From Catenibacterium mitsuoka_A (GTDB lineage: Bacteria; Bacillota_I; Bacilli_A; Erysipelotrichales; Coprobacillaceae): DNA of 64,000 bases. Both the position numbers and the translations under genes were made by a program. The stretch lies in assembly GCF_964259225.1 (NCBI RefSeq), contig NZ_CAXVKN010000001.1; one strand, 5' to 3'. Position 1 is the stretch's first letter. The number at the start of each line of letters is the position of its first letter. This document shows positions 41,099 through 49,626 of the stretch, one piece after another. The notes under the pieces are model-generated. The model had not been told where the DNA came from. It saw nothing but the letters and a program-made list of their open reading frames with translations, and did no database searches.

Positions 41099-42559
41099 TT
41101 AGATATTCACAATATTAGTTGCCACAGTATCTCGAAAAACATTGTCATGTTCTACCAGGAGCATGGTCGGAGCAAACTCCGTTATGAGCTGTTCAATCTG
41201 CATACGTGAGTACACATCAATAAAATTGAGCGGTTCATCCCATACATACAAGTGTGCCTTTTCACAAAGGCTTTTCGCAATTAGGACTTTCTTCTTTTGC
41301 CCGCCAGAAAAGTCTTTAATATCCTTTTCAAACTGTACACGCTCAAAGTCCATTTTCCTAAGAATTGCCTTGAACAGACTTTCATCAAGGTTGTTTTCTT
41401 CTGCAAACTCGGAAAGGGTTCCACATAAATACGATGTATCCTGTGGCACATAAGAAATTACAAGCCCAGAGCCCAGTGTTACTGTACCCGTATAATCTAT
41501 GGACTGCCCGACTACCAACTTTAACAGGCTACTTTTGCCACTGCCGTTCTTCCCATCGAGCACAATGCGTTCTCCCTGTCTTATTTCAAACGAAACGGGT
41601 TCACAAACTGAAATGCCATCATAATAAACTACTACATTCGATAATGATGCAAGCAAATCTCTATGGTAATTAAGCGGTTGTATCTTGAGGGCTTCTGCGG
41701 TTTCCACATTTTTCAGCAATGCTGATTTTCGTTCGATTGTCTGTCGTTGTCTCGCTTCTACAGATTTTGAACGCTTCATCATTTTGGCGGCTTTATGACC
41801 GACATAACCTTTATCTACTGCCCCAATTTTAGAAGCTTCTACACGTTCAGACCATACTGCAGAGCGTTTTGCCGACTGCTGTAATCGTCTGATGTCCTTT
41901 TGCAAACGTTTGTTCTGAGCCAGTTCAAATTCTTGCTGTCGCTCAAAATTTGACATCCATGATGAAAAGTTTCCTCTTTGCACTTCGATATTCGCTCGGT
42001 TAATCGATAGAATATGGTCAACACAATCATCAAGAAAGCGACGATCGTGAGAAACTAAGATGAATCCCTTTTTCTTTTTCAGATATGCCGCCACACTTTT
42101 TCTCGCTTTGGCATCCAAATGGTTGGTAGGTTCATCAATCAGTAGGAAATGCCCTTCATTAAGAAAAAGAGCAGCAAGCAAAACCTTTGTCTGCTCTCCG
42201 TTGGAAAGTGTTCCAAAAGGTCGCCAAAGCACATCGACATCAACATCAAGATAAGAAAGTTCTCGCATAAGTTCCCATTCTTCCACAAGTGGGCAAACCT
42301 CCTGCAATATATCCTCTGTAATACGATTTTTATCTGAAACGGGATGAGGAAAATAATCAAACTGTACGGATGATAGGATTTTTCCACTATACTCATATTT
42401 TCCAAGTAGAAGATTCAGAAAGGTTGTTTTACCTCGTCCGTTTCTGCCCACAAAACCAAGCTTCCAATCGGTATCAACCTGTAAACTGACATTTTCAAAA
42501 ACATTATCATAACTTGTCGGATATGAAAACGTAAGGTTTTCAATTTTAATCATTGACAT
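41099..42559 (-). CDS. ABC-F ribosomal protection protein (Lsa/Vga-like)
   Basis: 486 residues with two ATPase domains and no membrane segments. First: Walker A GRNGRGKTT near 38, signature LSNGEQTKVLLAALF near 117, LLIDEPTNHLDA near 138. Second: Walker A DGKNGSGKSS near 336, FSGGQKKKVLIAKSL near 417, VWDEPLNFIDV near 438. Between them is an Arg/Lys-rich coiled linker (residues about 205-280), the part that reaches into the ribosome. This layout and start (FVGRNGRGKTTFLNLL) fit the Lsa/Vga antibiotic-resistance ABC-F group, which evicts lincosamides, streptogramin A and pleuromutilins. Base composition is richer in GC than neighbours, suggesting transfer. An attenuator-like leader lies upstream. 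Confidence 0.88.
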   Translation of the reverse strand: MSMIKIENLTFSYPTSYDNVFENVSLQVDTDWKLGFVGRNGRGKTTFLNLLLGKYEYSGKILSSVQFDYFPHPVSDKNRITEDILQEVCPLVEEWELMRELSYLDVDVDVLWRPFGTLSNGEQTKVLLAALFLNEGHFLLIDEPTNHLDAKARKSVAAYLKKKKGFILVSHDRRFLDDCVDHILSINRANIEVQRGNFSSWMSNFERQQEFELAQNKRLQKDIRRLQQSAKRSAVWSERVEASKIGAVDKGYVGHKAAKMMKRSKSVEARQRQTIERKSALLKNVETAEALKIQPLNYHRDLLASLSNVVVYYDGISVCEPVSFEIRQGERIVLDGKNGSGKSSLLKLVVGQSIDYTGTVTLGSGLVISYVPQDTSYLCGTLSEFAEENNLDESLFKAILRKMDFERVQFEKDIKDFSGGQKKKVLIAKSLCEKAHLYVWDEPLNFIDVYSRMQIEQLITEFAPTMLLVEHDNVFRDTVATNIVNI

Positions 42560-42615
42560 AAATATTATCCTCCTTTGCGTGTCATACGATACAAAGTCGG
42601 TTCGGTGAATGTTTA

Positions 42616-42693
42616 CTACGTATAGATTTCACCAAAAGAAGCCGACACTATGCGGAGTGAATCATGTGTAACTATCTGTTCTGAACTATTCAT
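42616..42693 (-). CDS. second leader ORF of the ABC-F gene (25 codons)
   Basis: ATG 42693 has GGAAG 8 bases upstream. It lies after the terminator-like hairpin and before the resistance gene. Its end overlaps one side of a second hairpin (42596-42609 with 42628-42646, GTCGG...GGTGAA/TTCACC...CCGAC). Confidence 0.35.
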   Translation of the reverse strand: MNSSEQIVTHDSLRIVSASFGEIYT

Positions 42694-42701
42694 AAAGCAC
42701 T

Positions 42702-42825
42702 TCCAAAACAAAATAAGAGCTGCAAGAAAGTTTATCCTTGCAGCTCGTCATAGCATAAAATAACACCACTAAGCAAAAGTGGCAACAGCACTATATTGAG
42801 TAAGATAGACATATAACTTTCTTGC
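42702..42825 (-). promoter_or_regulatory. transcription attenuator in the ABC-F leader
   Basis: Minus strand: a 10-bp stem GAGCTGCAAG/CTTGCAGCTC (42746-42737 with 42726-42717) is followed by TTATTTTGTTTT, a terminator. The early segment GCAAGAAAGT (42825-42816) is perfectly complementary to ACTTTCTTGC (42731-42722), which contains part of the terminator's second arm, so an antiterminator can form instead. A -10-like TATACT lies upstream (about 42858-42853). Confidence 0.7.
42732..42812 (-). CDS. leader peptide of the ABC-F attenuator (26 codons)
   Basis: ATG 42812 to TAA 42734-42732. The peptide is hydrophobic (MSILLNIVLLPLLLSGVILC...). The frame starts just after the antiterminator segment and stops in the loop of the terminator hairpin, so ribosome position could choose between the two structures. 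The ribosome binding site is weak (AAGAAAG). Confidence 0.45.
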   Translation of the reverse strand: MSILLNIVLLPLLLSGVILCYDELQG

Positions 42826-43070
42826 AATAGACACAATAATGCCAAAGTATAGCACTACCGCATATTTTGATTTTATTTGCAAGAAAAGTTAATCATCTTT
42901 CCACCTCTTTCTAAATTTCAAAAACACCATACCATAAATTGCAGGCAAATACAAGCGGTTACAAAAATTTAACATATCGCATATAATACACTCATATAAC
43001 TTTACTCATTCCTTACTGATCGTAAAATTCAAATCTTCTGTTACTTTCAGTCTCTGCTGAAGATTGAAAG

Positions 43071-43817
43071 TTACCTTTGCTTTACTATTTCTAATAGTTT
43101 TCTCACATAATCATCTGCGTGGTTTATTGAAAACTCTCCATGATACATATTAGAAAGAACTTGTAGAAAACTATCCTGCAATTTTTCATGAATGATTTTA
43201 GCAGATTTTTTCATTGATTGCTTTTCTTTTTCTCCAACATAAATTTGAACGGTTGCTTCATACTCTCCAATGCCATCTTTTAGTGAATATATTGAGTTTT
43301 CCTGTAAAAAAGCAATCATATCACTCTTTCTAATAGCACAAGTATCTTTGTAATATTCATCAAACAAATTCGACTTTATTCGTAGTGATTTGAATTGCAA
43401 TTTTGAAAACCACTTATACTTTATTAAGCCATAGCAACTTCCAAACGCCGGTTTAATCATAGAATATGTAAATTTTGAAAGTATCACAAGTACACTTTCC
43501 ACTATTGCATACTTACATATATCTTTGCGTTGAGATAAAATTTCAAGCAAAATCTGCCCTCCAAGCGATAGTCCTCGCATCATTAAAACAGAACCACCCA
43601 ATTTGCTATTTACAAATTCTATAATATCCAAAGCATTATTCTCTATCGTTGTAAACTGCTTATCACATCCTGCATGACCATCTAATATAGGCAAAACCAC
43701 ATGATAATCTGTTTGAAGTCTTTCAGCAACCTCTTTGTAATTCCACCATGATAAACCGCCTCCGTGTAAGAGAATAATTACATCGCTGTTTCCTTTTCCA
43801 TATTCTACATAATTCAA
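43071..43817 (-). CDS. alpha/beta hydrolase
   Basis: 248 residues. The oxyanion-hole motif LLHGGGLSWWNY lies near 16 and the nucleophile elbow GLSLGGQ near 82 (Ser in G-x-S-x-G). An acid residue is probable near VGEKEKQ (about 193), and a His in the MYHGEFSINHADDY region (about 222-235) would complete the triad. A cap-like helical insert lies at about 110-175. Substrate unknown. It lies 500 bases upstream of the ABC-F gene on the same strand but has a separate leader, so a joint role is unproven. Confidence 0.85.
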   Translation of the reverse strand: MNYVEYGKGNSDVIILLHGGGLSWWNYKEVAERLQTDYHVVLPILDGHAGCDKQFTTIENNALDIIEFVNSKLGGSVLMMRGLSLGGQILLEILSQRKDICKYAIVESVLVILSKFTYSMIKPAFGSCYGLIKYKWFSKLQFKSLRIKSNLFDEYYKDTCAIRKSDMIAFLQENSIYSLKDGIGEYEATVQIYVGEKEKQSMKKSAKIIHEKLQDSFLQVLSNMYHGEFSINHADDYVRKLLEIVKQR

Positions 43818-43967
43818 CCTCTTTCACCTCGCTGTAAACTTCCGATTTATTACACCCTAATAATAGCACAATCTTTCATTCACACCTAACTATCCGTATT
43901 TTCCCTTTTAAGTTCCTTGTTGAGAGCCATTCCATCTATCTTTCCTAAGACTTTGTTCTTAATAATG

Positions 43968-44729
43968 TTATCTTGAGAAAGACCATATATTTCTAATCTG
44001 TTTAGAAAGAGTATCATAACTCCATAAACGATTACTTCTTTTTATAGAATTAGGATCATTCACAATAAACATCCCCTGCTTCATTCCTCTAATAACGATA
44101 AGATGTCCTGTAGTAGTAAAGTCTCCTGGTTTCATACTGCATATAAGAGGTCTTCCATTCATGATTTCATTCTTCATAGAAGAATAAGAGAGGGGTATGT
44201 TTCTTCCATGAATACCATAATGTTTCATACCTTCAGTAAAGAAAGCCCAGGATGTTCCATCTTTATAATAGCCATGACTATATGCATAAGATGCCACATC
44301 TAAAGGGGTTATATTATTTCTTCCAGTCAGTCCTGCAATAATCATTGCAGCACTCGTAGGACCACAGCCATTCATGCCAATCACATTATATCCATACTTT
44401 CCATATCCCCATCTTTGATCATATTGAAGTAAGAGAGGATAATGTCCTTTTCTGACTGGACCTATTGTATTTGTATAAACATGTCCTTTTTTACTTGGAT
44501 AGTTGTAAACAAAATCAATAAGTTCTTCATTACGATAAAGTGCTTGAATCATTGCCTCAGGATATTGATTCTTGTTATCTAATATAGTACGTAGTTTAGG
44601 ATTGGAACGCGCTTTTATTTCTAAACCAATATCTTCTCTTAGTCCACTTACACCACCACTTATATTATAAGCTATATGAGCTATAAGAATTGAGAATACA
44701 CAAAGTAATACAATGACTATTTTTTTCAT
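43968..44729 (-). CDS. secreted C39-like cysteine protease family protein
   Basis: 253 residues with an N-terminal hydrophobic segment (residues 3-20), either a signal peptide or an anchor. The C39_2 domain follows: LLQYDQRWGYGKYG near 95, catalytic Cys in MNGCGPTSAAMI near 118, His in TTGHLIVIRGM near 205 and Asp/Asn in FIVNDPNS near 222. Proteins of this type act as extracellular peptidases, some on peptidoglycan-linked or bacteriocin targets. It precedes the VanRS-like pair in the window but is separated from it by a terminator. Confidence 0.85.
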   Translation of the reverse strand: MKKIVIVLLCVFSILIAHIAYNISGGVSGLREDIGLEIKARSNPKLRTILDNKNQYPEAMIQALYRNEELIDFVYNYPSKKGHVYTNTIGPVRKGHYPLLLQYDQRWGYGKYGYNVIGMNGCGPTSAAMIIAGLTGRNNITPLDVASYAYSHGYYKDGTSWAFFTEGMKHYGIHGRNIPLSYSSMKNEIMNGRPLICSMKPGDFTTTGHLIVIRGMKQGMFIVNDPNSIKRSNRLWSYDTLSKQIRNIWSFSR

Positions 44730-44743
44730 ATGTTTTCATCTCC

Positions 44744-44796
44744 TTAAAAAAAGCATCTTCGTTACCTGTATTTTACCAATACAAATGAAGATGCTT
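44744..44796 (-). terminator. terminator of the VanRS-like two-component genes
   Basis: Minus strand arms AAGCATCTTC/GAAGATGCTT (44796-44787 and 44760-44751), with an inner GTATTGGTAAAATAC hairpin, are followed by T7. Confidence 0.85.
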
Positions 44797-44831
44797 CTTT
44801 AATACATTCTTATAGAATTCTTATGAACTTC

Positions 44832-45947
44832 TTAATTTTTTGGAAGAGCAATGGTGAAGACTGTTTCTTCCTTATTACTTGATGCAAAGATAGAACCATG
44901 ATGAAGTTCTACTATTTCCCTGGCAATAGCTAGACCTAAACCACTTCCACCTGTTCTTGAAGTTCGTGCTGAGTCTAAACGATAGAAGTTCTCAAATATA
45001 CGATTCAGTTTTTCTTTAGGTATCTCTTTCCCTTTATTGATGACTTTAATAATGACATCATCATGCGTACTATGAACATCAATATTAATATCAGTATGAT
45101 CCTTACTATAGCTAATCGCATTCTTAATCACATTACTAAAGACTCTGCTGAGTTTATCCGCATCACCATATAATGTGATATCTTCATCCTGATTCAAATG
45201 GATATTCTTTTCCTGTTCTACTAGGACAGGGTAGAAATCATCAATGATTTGTTCGAGCATCAGACGAATATCTAAATCTTCTTTTTCTAAAATAATCTTT
45301 TCTGAATTATAACGAGCCACTTCAAACAATTCATTAATGAGATCTTCTAAGCGATAAGATTTATCTAATGCAACATTAATATACTTCTCTCTTTGACTAT
45401 CAGGCATATCTTTAATTTCATCTAATAAAGATAAGTAACCAATCATGGAAGTAAGTGGTGTTTTAATATCATGAGCTAAATAAACAATGAGTTCATCCTT
45501 CTTCTGTTCATTCTCTCTTGCAAGTCTCTCATTTTTTATTGATTCACTCTTTAATTCATTGAATCGTCTTTCTATATCATAAAGTTCTTCTGGTAATGTA
45601 ATATAATCTATATTCTTATCTAACAATTCATGAGATGCATGAGTCAATGCATCCATATAATAGGATGTCTGTTTATAAAGATGATGAATCATAAACGCAA
45701 AAGAAATCACTATACAGATTAATAAAAACAACAGAAGCGAGAGTGGATTCTTCACAATATTATAAAAGAACGCTAGAAACGTATAAATATTAGAATCAAA
45801 ATCATAGACCCATTGAAAATCAAAAAAAGCAGCTAGATAGACTGCCAATACAAAAACAACTAACAGCCCTACTGTATAAGCTATATATTGTAGTAGTGTA
45901 CGTTTATAAATCTTCTTTAAGATCGTATTAGTTTCCATATCATCCAT
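44832..45947 (-). CDS. sensor histidine kinase (VanS-like)
   Basis: 371 residues. Two membrane helices (about 19-40 and 68-88) flank a short outer loop. The H-box YLAHDIKTPLTSMIGYLSLL near 155 carries the phospho-acceptor His. The ATPase domain has NVIKNAISYSKD near 270 (N box), FYRLDSARTSRTGGSGLGLA near 325 (F/G boxes). The DIKTPL-type H-box, short sensor loop and VanR-type partner place it with VanS-like kinases. No van ligase genes are here, so it more probably senses envelope stress for the local genes. Confidence 0.9.
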   Translation of the reverse strand: MDDMETNTILKKIYKRTLLQYIAYTVGLLVVFVLAVYLAAFFDFQWVYDFDSNIYTFLAFFYNIVKNPLSLLLFLLICIVISFAFMIHHLYKQTSYYMDALTHASHELLDKNIDYITLPEELYDIERRFNELKSESIKNERLARENEQKKDELIVYLAHDIKTPLTSMIGYLSLLDEIKDMPDSQREKYINVALDKSYRLEDLINELFEVARYNSEKIILEKEDLDIRLMLEQIIDDFYPVLVEQEKNIHLNQDEDITLYGDADKLSRVFSNVIKNAISYSKDHTDINIDVHSTHDDVIIKVINKGKEIPKEKLNRIFENFYRLDSARTSRTGGSGLGLAIAREIVELHHGSIFASSNKEETVFTIALPKN

Positions 45948-45950
45948 CCT

Positions 45951-46634
45951 TTATTTTTCAATCTTATAGCCTACTCCATAAACTTTCTTTATATATTTAG
46001 GATTTCTTCCACCATCATGCATCTTTTCACGTAAGTGTCTAATATGCACCATAATTGTATTATTATCTCTCTTATAATAATCTTCTCCCCAGACCTTTAA
46101 AAACAAGTCATCACTCTTTACAACATTTCCTTTATGAAGACATAATTCCCATAATATCGCAAATTCTGTTTTAGTCAGTTCTATCTTCTTTTCATTAAAA
46201 TAGAATTCTCTTGTATCATTATTAATACGTATTCCTCTAAAATCTATTTCATTCTTTTCTTCTTTTTCATTATAATTCTTATAACGTCTTAGCTGTGCTT
46301 TGACTCGCGCAACAAGTTCTAATGGCTGGAATGGTTTTGTGACATAATCATCTGCACCAATACTTAAACCATTGATTTTATCAATATCCTCTACCTTTGC
46401 GGTCACAAAAATAATAGGAAACTTATACTTTCTTCTTAATGTATTGCATAAAGAAAAACCATCCATATCAGGCATCATTACATCTAAGATAGCCAAATCT
46501 ATCTTTAAATCATCAATATCTCTTAATACATCCTGACTAGAATAGTACTTATATACAGTAAAATTTTCATTTTCTAAATAGATTTGTATTAAATCTGTAA
46601 TCTCTTTTTCATCATCTACAACTAATATATTCAT
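45951..46634 (-). CDS. OmpR-family response regulator (VanR-like)
   Basis: 227 residues. The receiver domain has DDEKEI near 7, phospho-Asp in AILDVMMPDMDGF near 52, and TAKVEDIDKINGLSIGADDY near 80 with the Lys of VTKPF near 101. The winged-helix C-terminal domain has ELTKTEFAILWELC and ...MVHIRHLREKM, then YGVGYKIE. It is co-transcribed with the kinase, 3 bases apart. It is divergent from the MATE gene at 46773, a possible target. Confidence 0.93.
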   Translation of the reverse strand: MNILVVDDEKEITDLIQIYLENENFTVYKYYSSQDVLRDIDDLKIDLAILDVMMPDMDGFSLCNTLRRKYKFPIIFVTAKVEDIDKINGLSIGADDYVTKPFQPLELVARVKAQLRRYKNYNEKEEKNEIDFRGIRINNDTREFYFNEKKIELTKTEFAILWELCLHKGNVVKSDDLFLKVWGEDYYKRDNNTIMVHIRHLREKMHDGGRNPKYIKKVYGVGYKIEK

Positions 46635-46772
46635 AAATATCCCCTCTTATGTATCATTATATCATTTACATTCCTATCAATTATTAATACTTTCTTAATT
46701 ATTGAAAATTCCCTCTAGAGTTAGTTATAAATAATATGATATGATAGTCGCATTGTGTGGAGGGAAATAAAG

Positions 46773-48122
46773 ATGAAGAACATGACTAAAGGGAAACCAT
46801 TAAAGCTTATATTCTTATTCGCATTACCACTTATGTTAGGTAATATCCTACAACAATTATATACAATGGTAGACACAATGATTGTAGGACAGTTCTTAGG
46901 TGTTAATGCCTTGGCGAGTCTAGGTGCTGCAGACTGGATCAACTGGGCTATTTTAGGAATAGTAATGGGCTTTACACAGGGATTCTCTATTCGTATCTCA
47001 CGTACTTTTGGCGCTGAAGATTATGGGAATATGAAAAGATCTATGCATATGATTTTCTTCTTATGTGCTTTCTTTTCTATCCTTACAACAGCTGTTGCAG
47101 AATTATCTATCGTTCCATTATTAACTCTATTAAATACACCATCTAACGTTATTCAAGGTTCTATTACGTATTTAAGAATCATGTCCGGTGGTTTGACTAT
47201 CACAATGTTTTATAACTGTTTTTCTAGTATATTACGTTCTTTAGGTGATAGCCGTACACCATTACTCGCAATGATTGGAGGAGCAATCACAAATATCTGT
47301 TTAGATTTATTATTTGTAGTGGTATTTAAATGGGGTATTGCAGGTGCTGCAATTGCGACATTATTAGCACAGTTCTTAACTGCAATATTCTGTCTCTATA
47401 TGTTGAAGAAGGAATTACCATTCAAGTTAGAACTCACAAAATTTAAGTTTGAAAAGAAGATTATCAAGAACTTATTACAGTTAGGTTCTCCTCTTGCCTT
47501 CCAGAACCTCATTATTTCTATTGGTGGTATTATGGTACAGTCAGTAGTCAATCGTTTTGGATTCTTATTTATTGCAGGATTTACTGCCACAAATAAGCTC
47601 TACGGTTTATTAGAAGTAGCTGCTATTTCATTTGGTTATGCCATTACAACATTCAATAGCCAGAACCTAGGTGCTAAGCAGTATGAACGTATTAAAAAAG
47701 GTGTGGCACAGGCAGCCTTCTTATCATTCTGTACTTCAGTGATTATTGGTGGTTCAATGGTTCTATTTGGTAAGCATATCTTATTACTCTTTATTTCAGG
47801 TACACCTGATCAGATTAATAAGGTACTTACTATTTCTTATAAGTATCTCTTCATTATGGCAGTATGTCTACCAATTCTTTATATGCTTCATTCATATAGA
47901 AGTGCCTTGCAGGGAATGGAAAATACATTTATACCAATGGTATCAGGTATTGTGGAACTCGTTATTCGTGTAAGTGTTGCCCTTATCTTCCCTATATTCT
48001 TAGGGCAGAATGGTATTTATCTTGCAGAAGTACTCGCATGGACTGGTGCAGCAGTACTGCTTTATATATCATATAAAATAAAAATACATGCATTATTAAA
48101 AGATACTGTAATGTGTAATTAA
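46773..48122 (+). CDS. MATE family efflux transporter
   Basis: 449 residues from ATG 46773, which has GGAGGGA; a GTG at 46755 lies before that site. Twelve predicted helices: FLFALPLMLGNILQQL at the start, YTMVDTMIVGQFLGVNALAS near 31, SILRSLGDSRTPLLAM near 158 and GSPLAFQNLIISIGGIMVQS near 240. Divergently transcribed from the VanRS-like pair, with which it may be co-regulated. Confidence 0.93.
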   Translation: MKNMTKGKPLKLIFLFALPLMLGNILQQLYTMVDTMIVGQFLGVNALASLGAADWINWAILGIVMGFTQGFSIRISRTFGAEDYGNMKRSMHMIFFLCAFFSILTTAVAELSIVPLLTLLNTPSNVIQGSITYLRIMSGGLTITMFYNCFSSILRSLGDSRTPLLAMIGGAITNICLDLLFVVVFKWGIAGAAIATLLAQFLTAIFCLYMLKKELPFKLELTKFKFEKKIIKNLLQLGSPLAFQNLIISIGGIMVQSVVNRFGFLFIAGFTATNKLYGLLEVAAISFGYAITTFNSQNLGAKQYERIKKGVAQAAFLSFCTSVIIGGSMVLFGKHILLLFISGTPDQINKVLTISYKYLFIMAVCLPILYMLHSYRSALQGMENTFIPMVSGIVELVIRVSVALIFPIFLGQNGIYLAEVLAWTGAAVLLYISYKIKIHALLKDTVMCN

Positions 48123-48146
48123 CTCATTATGGTTTCAGATAGTGTA

Positions 48147-48172
48147 AAAGGCGGATAGAAATCCGCCTTTTA
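48147..48172 (+). terminator. terminator of the second MATE gene
   Basis: Perfect stem AAAGGCGGAT/ATCCGCCTTT. Confidence 0.85.
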
Positions 48173-48204
48173 TGATACATTAATTCTATCATAGAAACGT
48201 ACCA

Positions 48205-48517
48205 TTAAAGTTTATCTTTAATATTTTCAAGATGATGAAATATACCTAAAATATTTACTTCATCATCTTTAATATCATAAACAACACTGTAATTCATTTG
48301 AGGAACAATTGCATTTCTGTAATACTTTTTAGCTAAATATTGATCAATACATAGTGGATATTGATATGGATTATCAATTAGATTGTCATAAATCATATCA
48401 ATGCCATCTAACAGATGTCTAGCAGCTTGTTTATTTTTTAAACAATAAATCAAGTAGTAAACAAGATGATCCACCAGGTTCATCTGCATTTTTAGTAATA
48501 TTTAGCCTATAGCTCAT
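48205..48517 (-). pseudogene. RelE/ParE-type toxin, frameshifted
   Basis: The natural start, ATG 48517, overlaps the antitoxin stop and gives MSYRLNITKNADE. The rest of the toxin (HLVYYLIYCLKNKQAARHLL and on to NPYQYPLCIDQYLAKKYYRN and YSVVYDIKDDEVNILGIFHH) continues in another frame after a 1-base gain or 2-base loss near 48480. The full fold length, about 104 codons, is normal. Unless frameshifting or internal initiation (ATG 48489) works, the toxin is inactive. Confidence 0.8.
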
Positions 48518-48767
48518 ATTTTGCCCTCATGTTTTCAAGTGATTTCTTGGCATCTTTTACCTGACCATTCTTCACTTGTTCTTCAGAAATTTCAATATTT
48601 CTATATATATCTAATTTTTTCATTGTTTCTTCATATACTTCCATACTCATAATCACCATATCTCCATACCCATTTTTGGTAATAAATACAGGTTCATTTG
48701 TATTATGACACATCTCAGAAATTTCCGAAGTTTTCTTCAAATCTTTAATTGGAATGATTTGTGGCAT
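48507..48767 (-). CDS. Phd/YefM-type antitoxin
   Basis: 86 residues. MPQIIPIKDLKKTSEISEMC is the Phd/YefM DNA-binding start, followed by NEPVFITKNGYGDMVIMSME. It represses its own operon and neutralises the toxin with its C-terminal helix. AGGAGG precedes the start and TATAAT-like boxes lie at 48790-48812. The partner toxin appears frameshifted. Confidence 0.9.
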   Translation of the reverse strand: MPQIIPIKDLKKTSEISEMCHNTNEPVFITKNGYGDMVIMSMEVYEETMKKLDIYRNIEISEEQVKNGQVKDAKKSLENMRAKYEL

Positions 48768-49052
48768 CTTTTACACCTCCTGATTATGGGATAATTATAC
48801 CATAATTATAACCTGCTACAAAAATAAATTTCCTCTTTCTAATTTATTAAGTGTCCTTCATCTATATGGAAAACTGAACACCTTTTAATTCATCCTCCTA
48901 ATCATCGAATTAAATCGAAGTAGTTTACTTTGCCACTTGTACCATTTTCCTTATTTATATAACTACTACTTAGCAGAACAACAAAGTACAAATGAGCTTT
49001 CTGTTGTAATTTCTTAGCATACAAAAAGATGATATTCATCAATACCATCTTT

Positions 49053-49340
49053 CTAATACCTTTCATAAAATTTCATTAATCTATAGATAACAATCACACT
49101 GTTATAATCATCAACAATATAATAAAGCTTATATCCTAACCCACTTAATACTATTTTATGATGATAAGGTCTTATTTCAGGATATAACCTAGGATTATAT
49201 TGAATAGTACTTCGTACTCTTTCAATCTGATTAAACAGCTTCTTCCCAAAAGAATAGTTATTATAATGATTTATGCAATACTTATCAATTTGATCTAATT
49301 TATAGATAACTTCTTTATCAAGAAAAACTTTATAAGCCAT
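49053..49340 (-). CDS. RelE/ParE family toxin
   Basis: 95 residues with the RelE/ParE pattern: AYKVFLDKEVIYKLDQIDKY, NPRLYPEIRPYHHKIVLSGL, then YKLYYIVDDYNSVIVIYRLM. RelE members cut mRNA on the ribosome; ParE members poison gyrase; which applies here is not decidable. It overlaps the antitoxin gene by 11 bases. Confidence 0.85.
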   Translation of the reverse strand: MAYKVFLDKEVIYKLDQIDKYCINHYNNYSFGKKLFNQIERVRSTIQYNPRLYPEIRPYHHKIVLSGLGYKLYYIVDDYNSVIVIYRLMKFYERY

Positions 49341-49515
49341 ATTTTTCTTCTCGATCTTTCACAAATTGATCAAAATCTACTAGTTCTACATTTCCCTCTT
49401 TATATTTTCTATCATAAATCTCAGAAACAATTAAGTCTTCTAATTCTTCATCCGTTAAAACATTATAACTTTTACCTTCAAATGTCATCTTTCTTAAATG
49501 ATGTTTCATTTCCAT
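49330..49515 (-). CDS. antitoxin partner of the RelE/ParE toxin
   Basis: 61 residues from ATG 49515, which follows AAGGAGG; the longer frame (to 49575) has no such site. The sequence contains MTFEGKSYNVLTDEELEDLI and ends in a Lys/Glu-rich tail. No DNA-binding family is recognised with certainty. Its role follows from the overlap with the toxin gene. Confidence 0.75.
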   Translation of the reverse strand: MEMKHHLRKMTFEGKSYNVLTDEELEDLIVSEIYDRKYKEGNVELVDFDQFVKDREEKYGL

Positions 49516-49587
49516 ACTATATCGCCTCCTTGATATTATTATAACATATCCTCTTTCGCTATCATAAAAAATCATTCATTTATCCAA

Positions 49588-49620
49588 CAAAAAAGACATC
49601 TCCTAAGTGAGAGATGCCTT
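49588..49620 (-). terminator. terminator of leuS
   Basis: Minus strand imperfect stem GGCATCTC/GAGATGTC is followed by T6. Confidence 0.8.
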
Positions 49621-49626
49621 AACGAA

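Noticed and set aside
42840..43070. Extra gene between the ABC-F leader and the hydrolase
   Set aside because: No frame of useful length with a start and binding site was seen; it is treated as promoter and untranslated sequence.
44832..46634. Vancomycin-resistance operon
   Set aside because: The kinase and regulator resemble VanS and VanR, but no D-Ala-D-Lac/Ser ligase, VanH, VanX or VanT gene is present.
48780..49052. Possible insertion-element relic between the two toxin-antitoxin loci
   Set aside because: The stretch contains promoter-like AT-rich sequence and no recognisable ORF or terminal repeats; no element family could be named.
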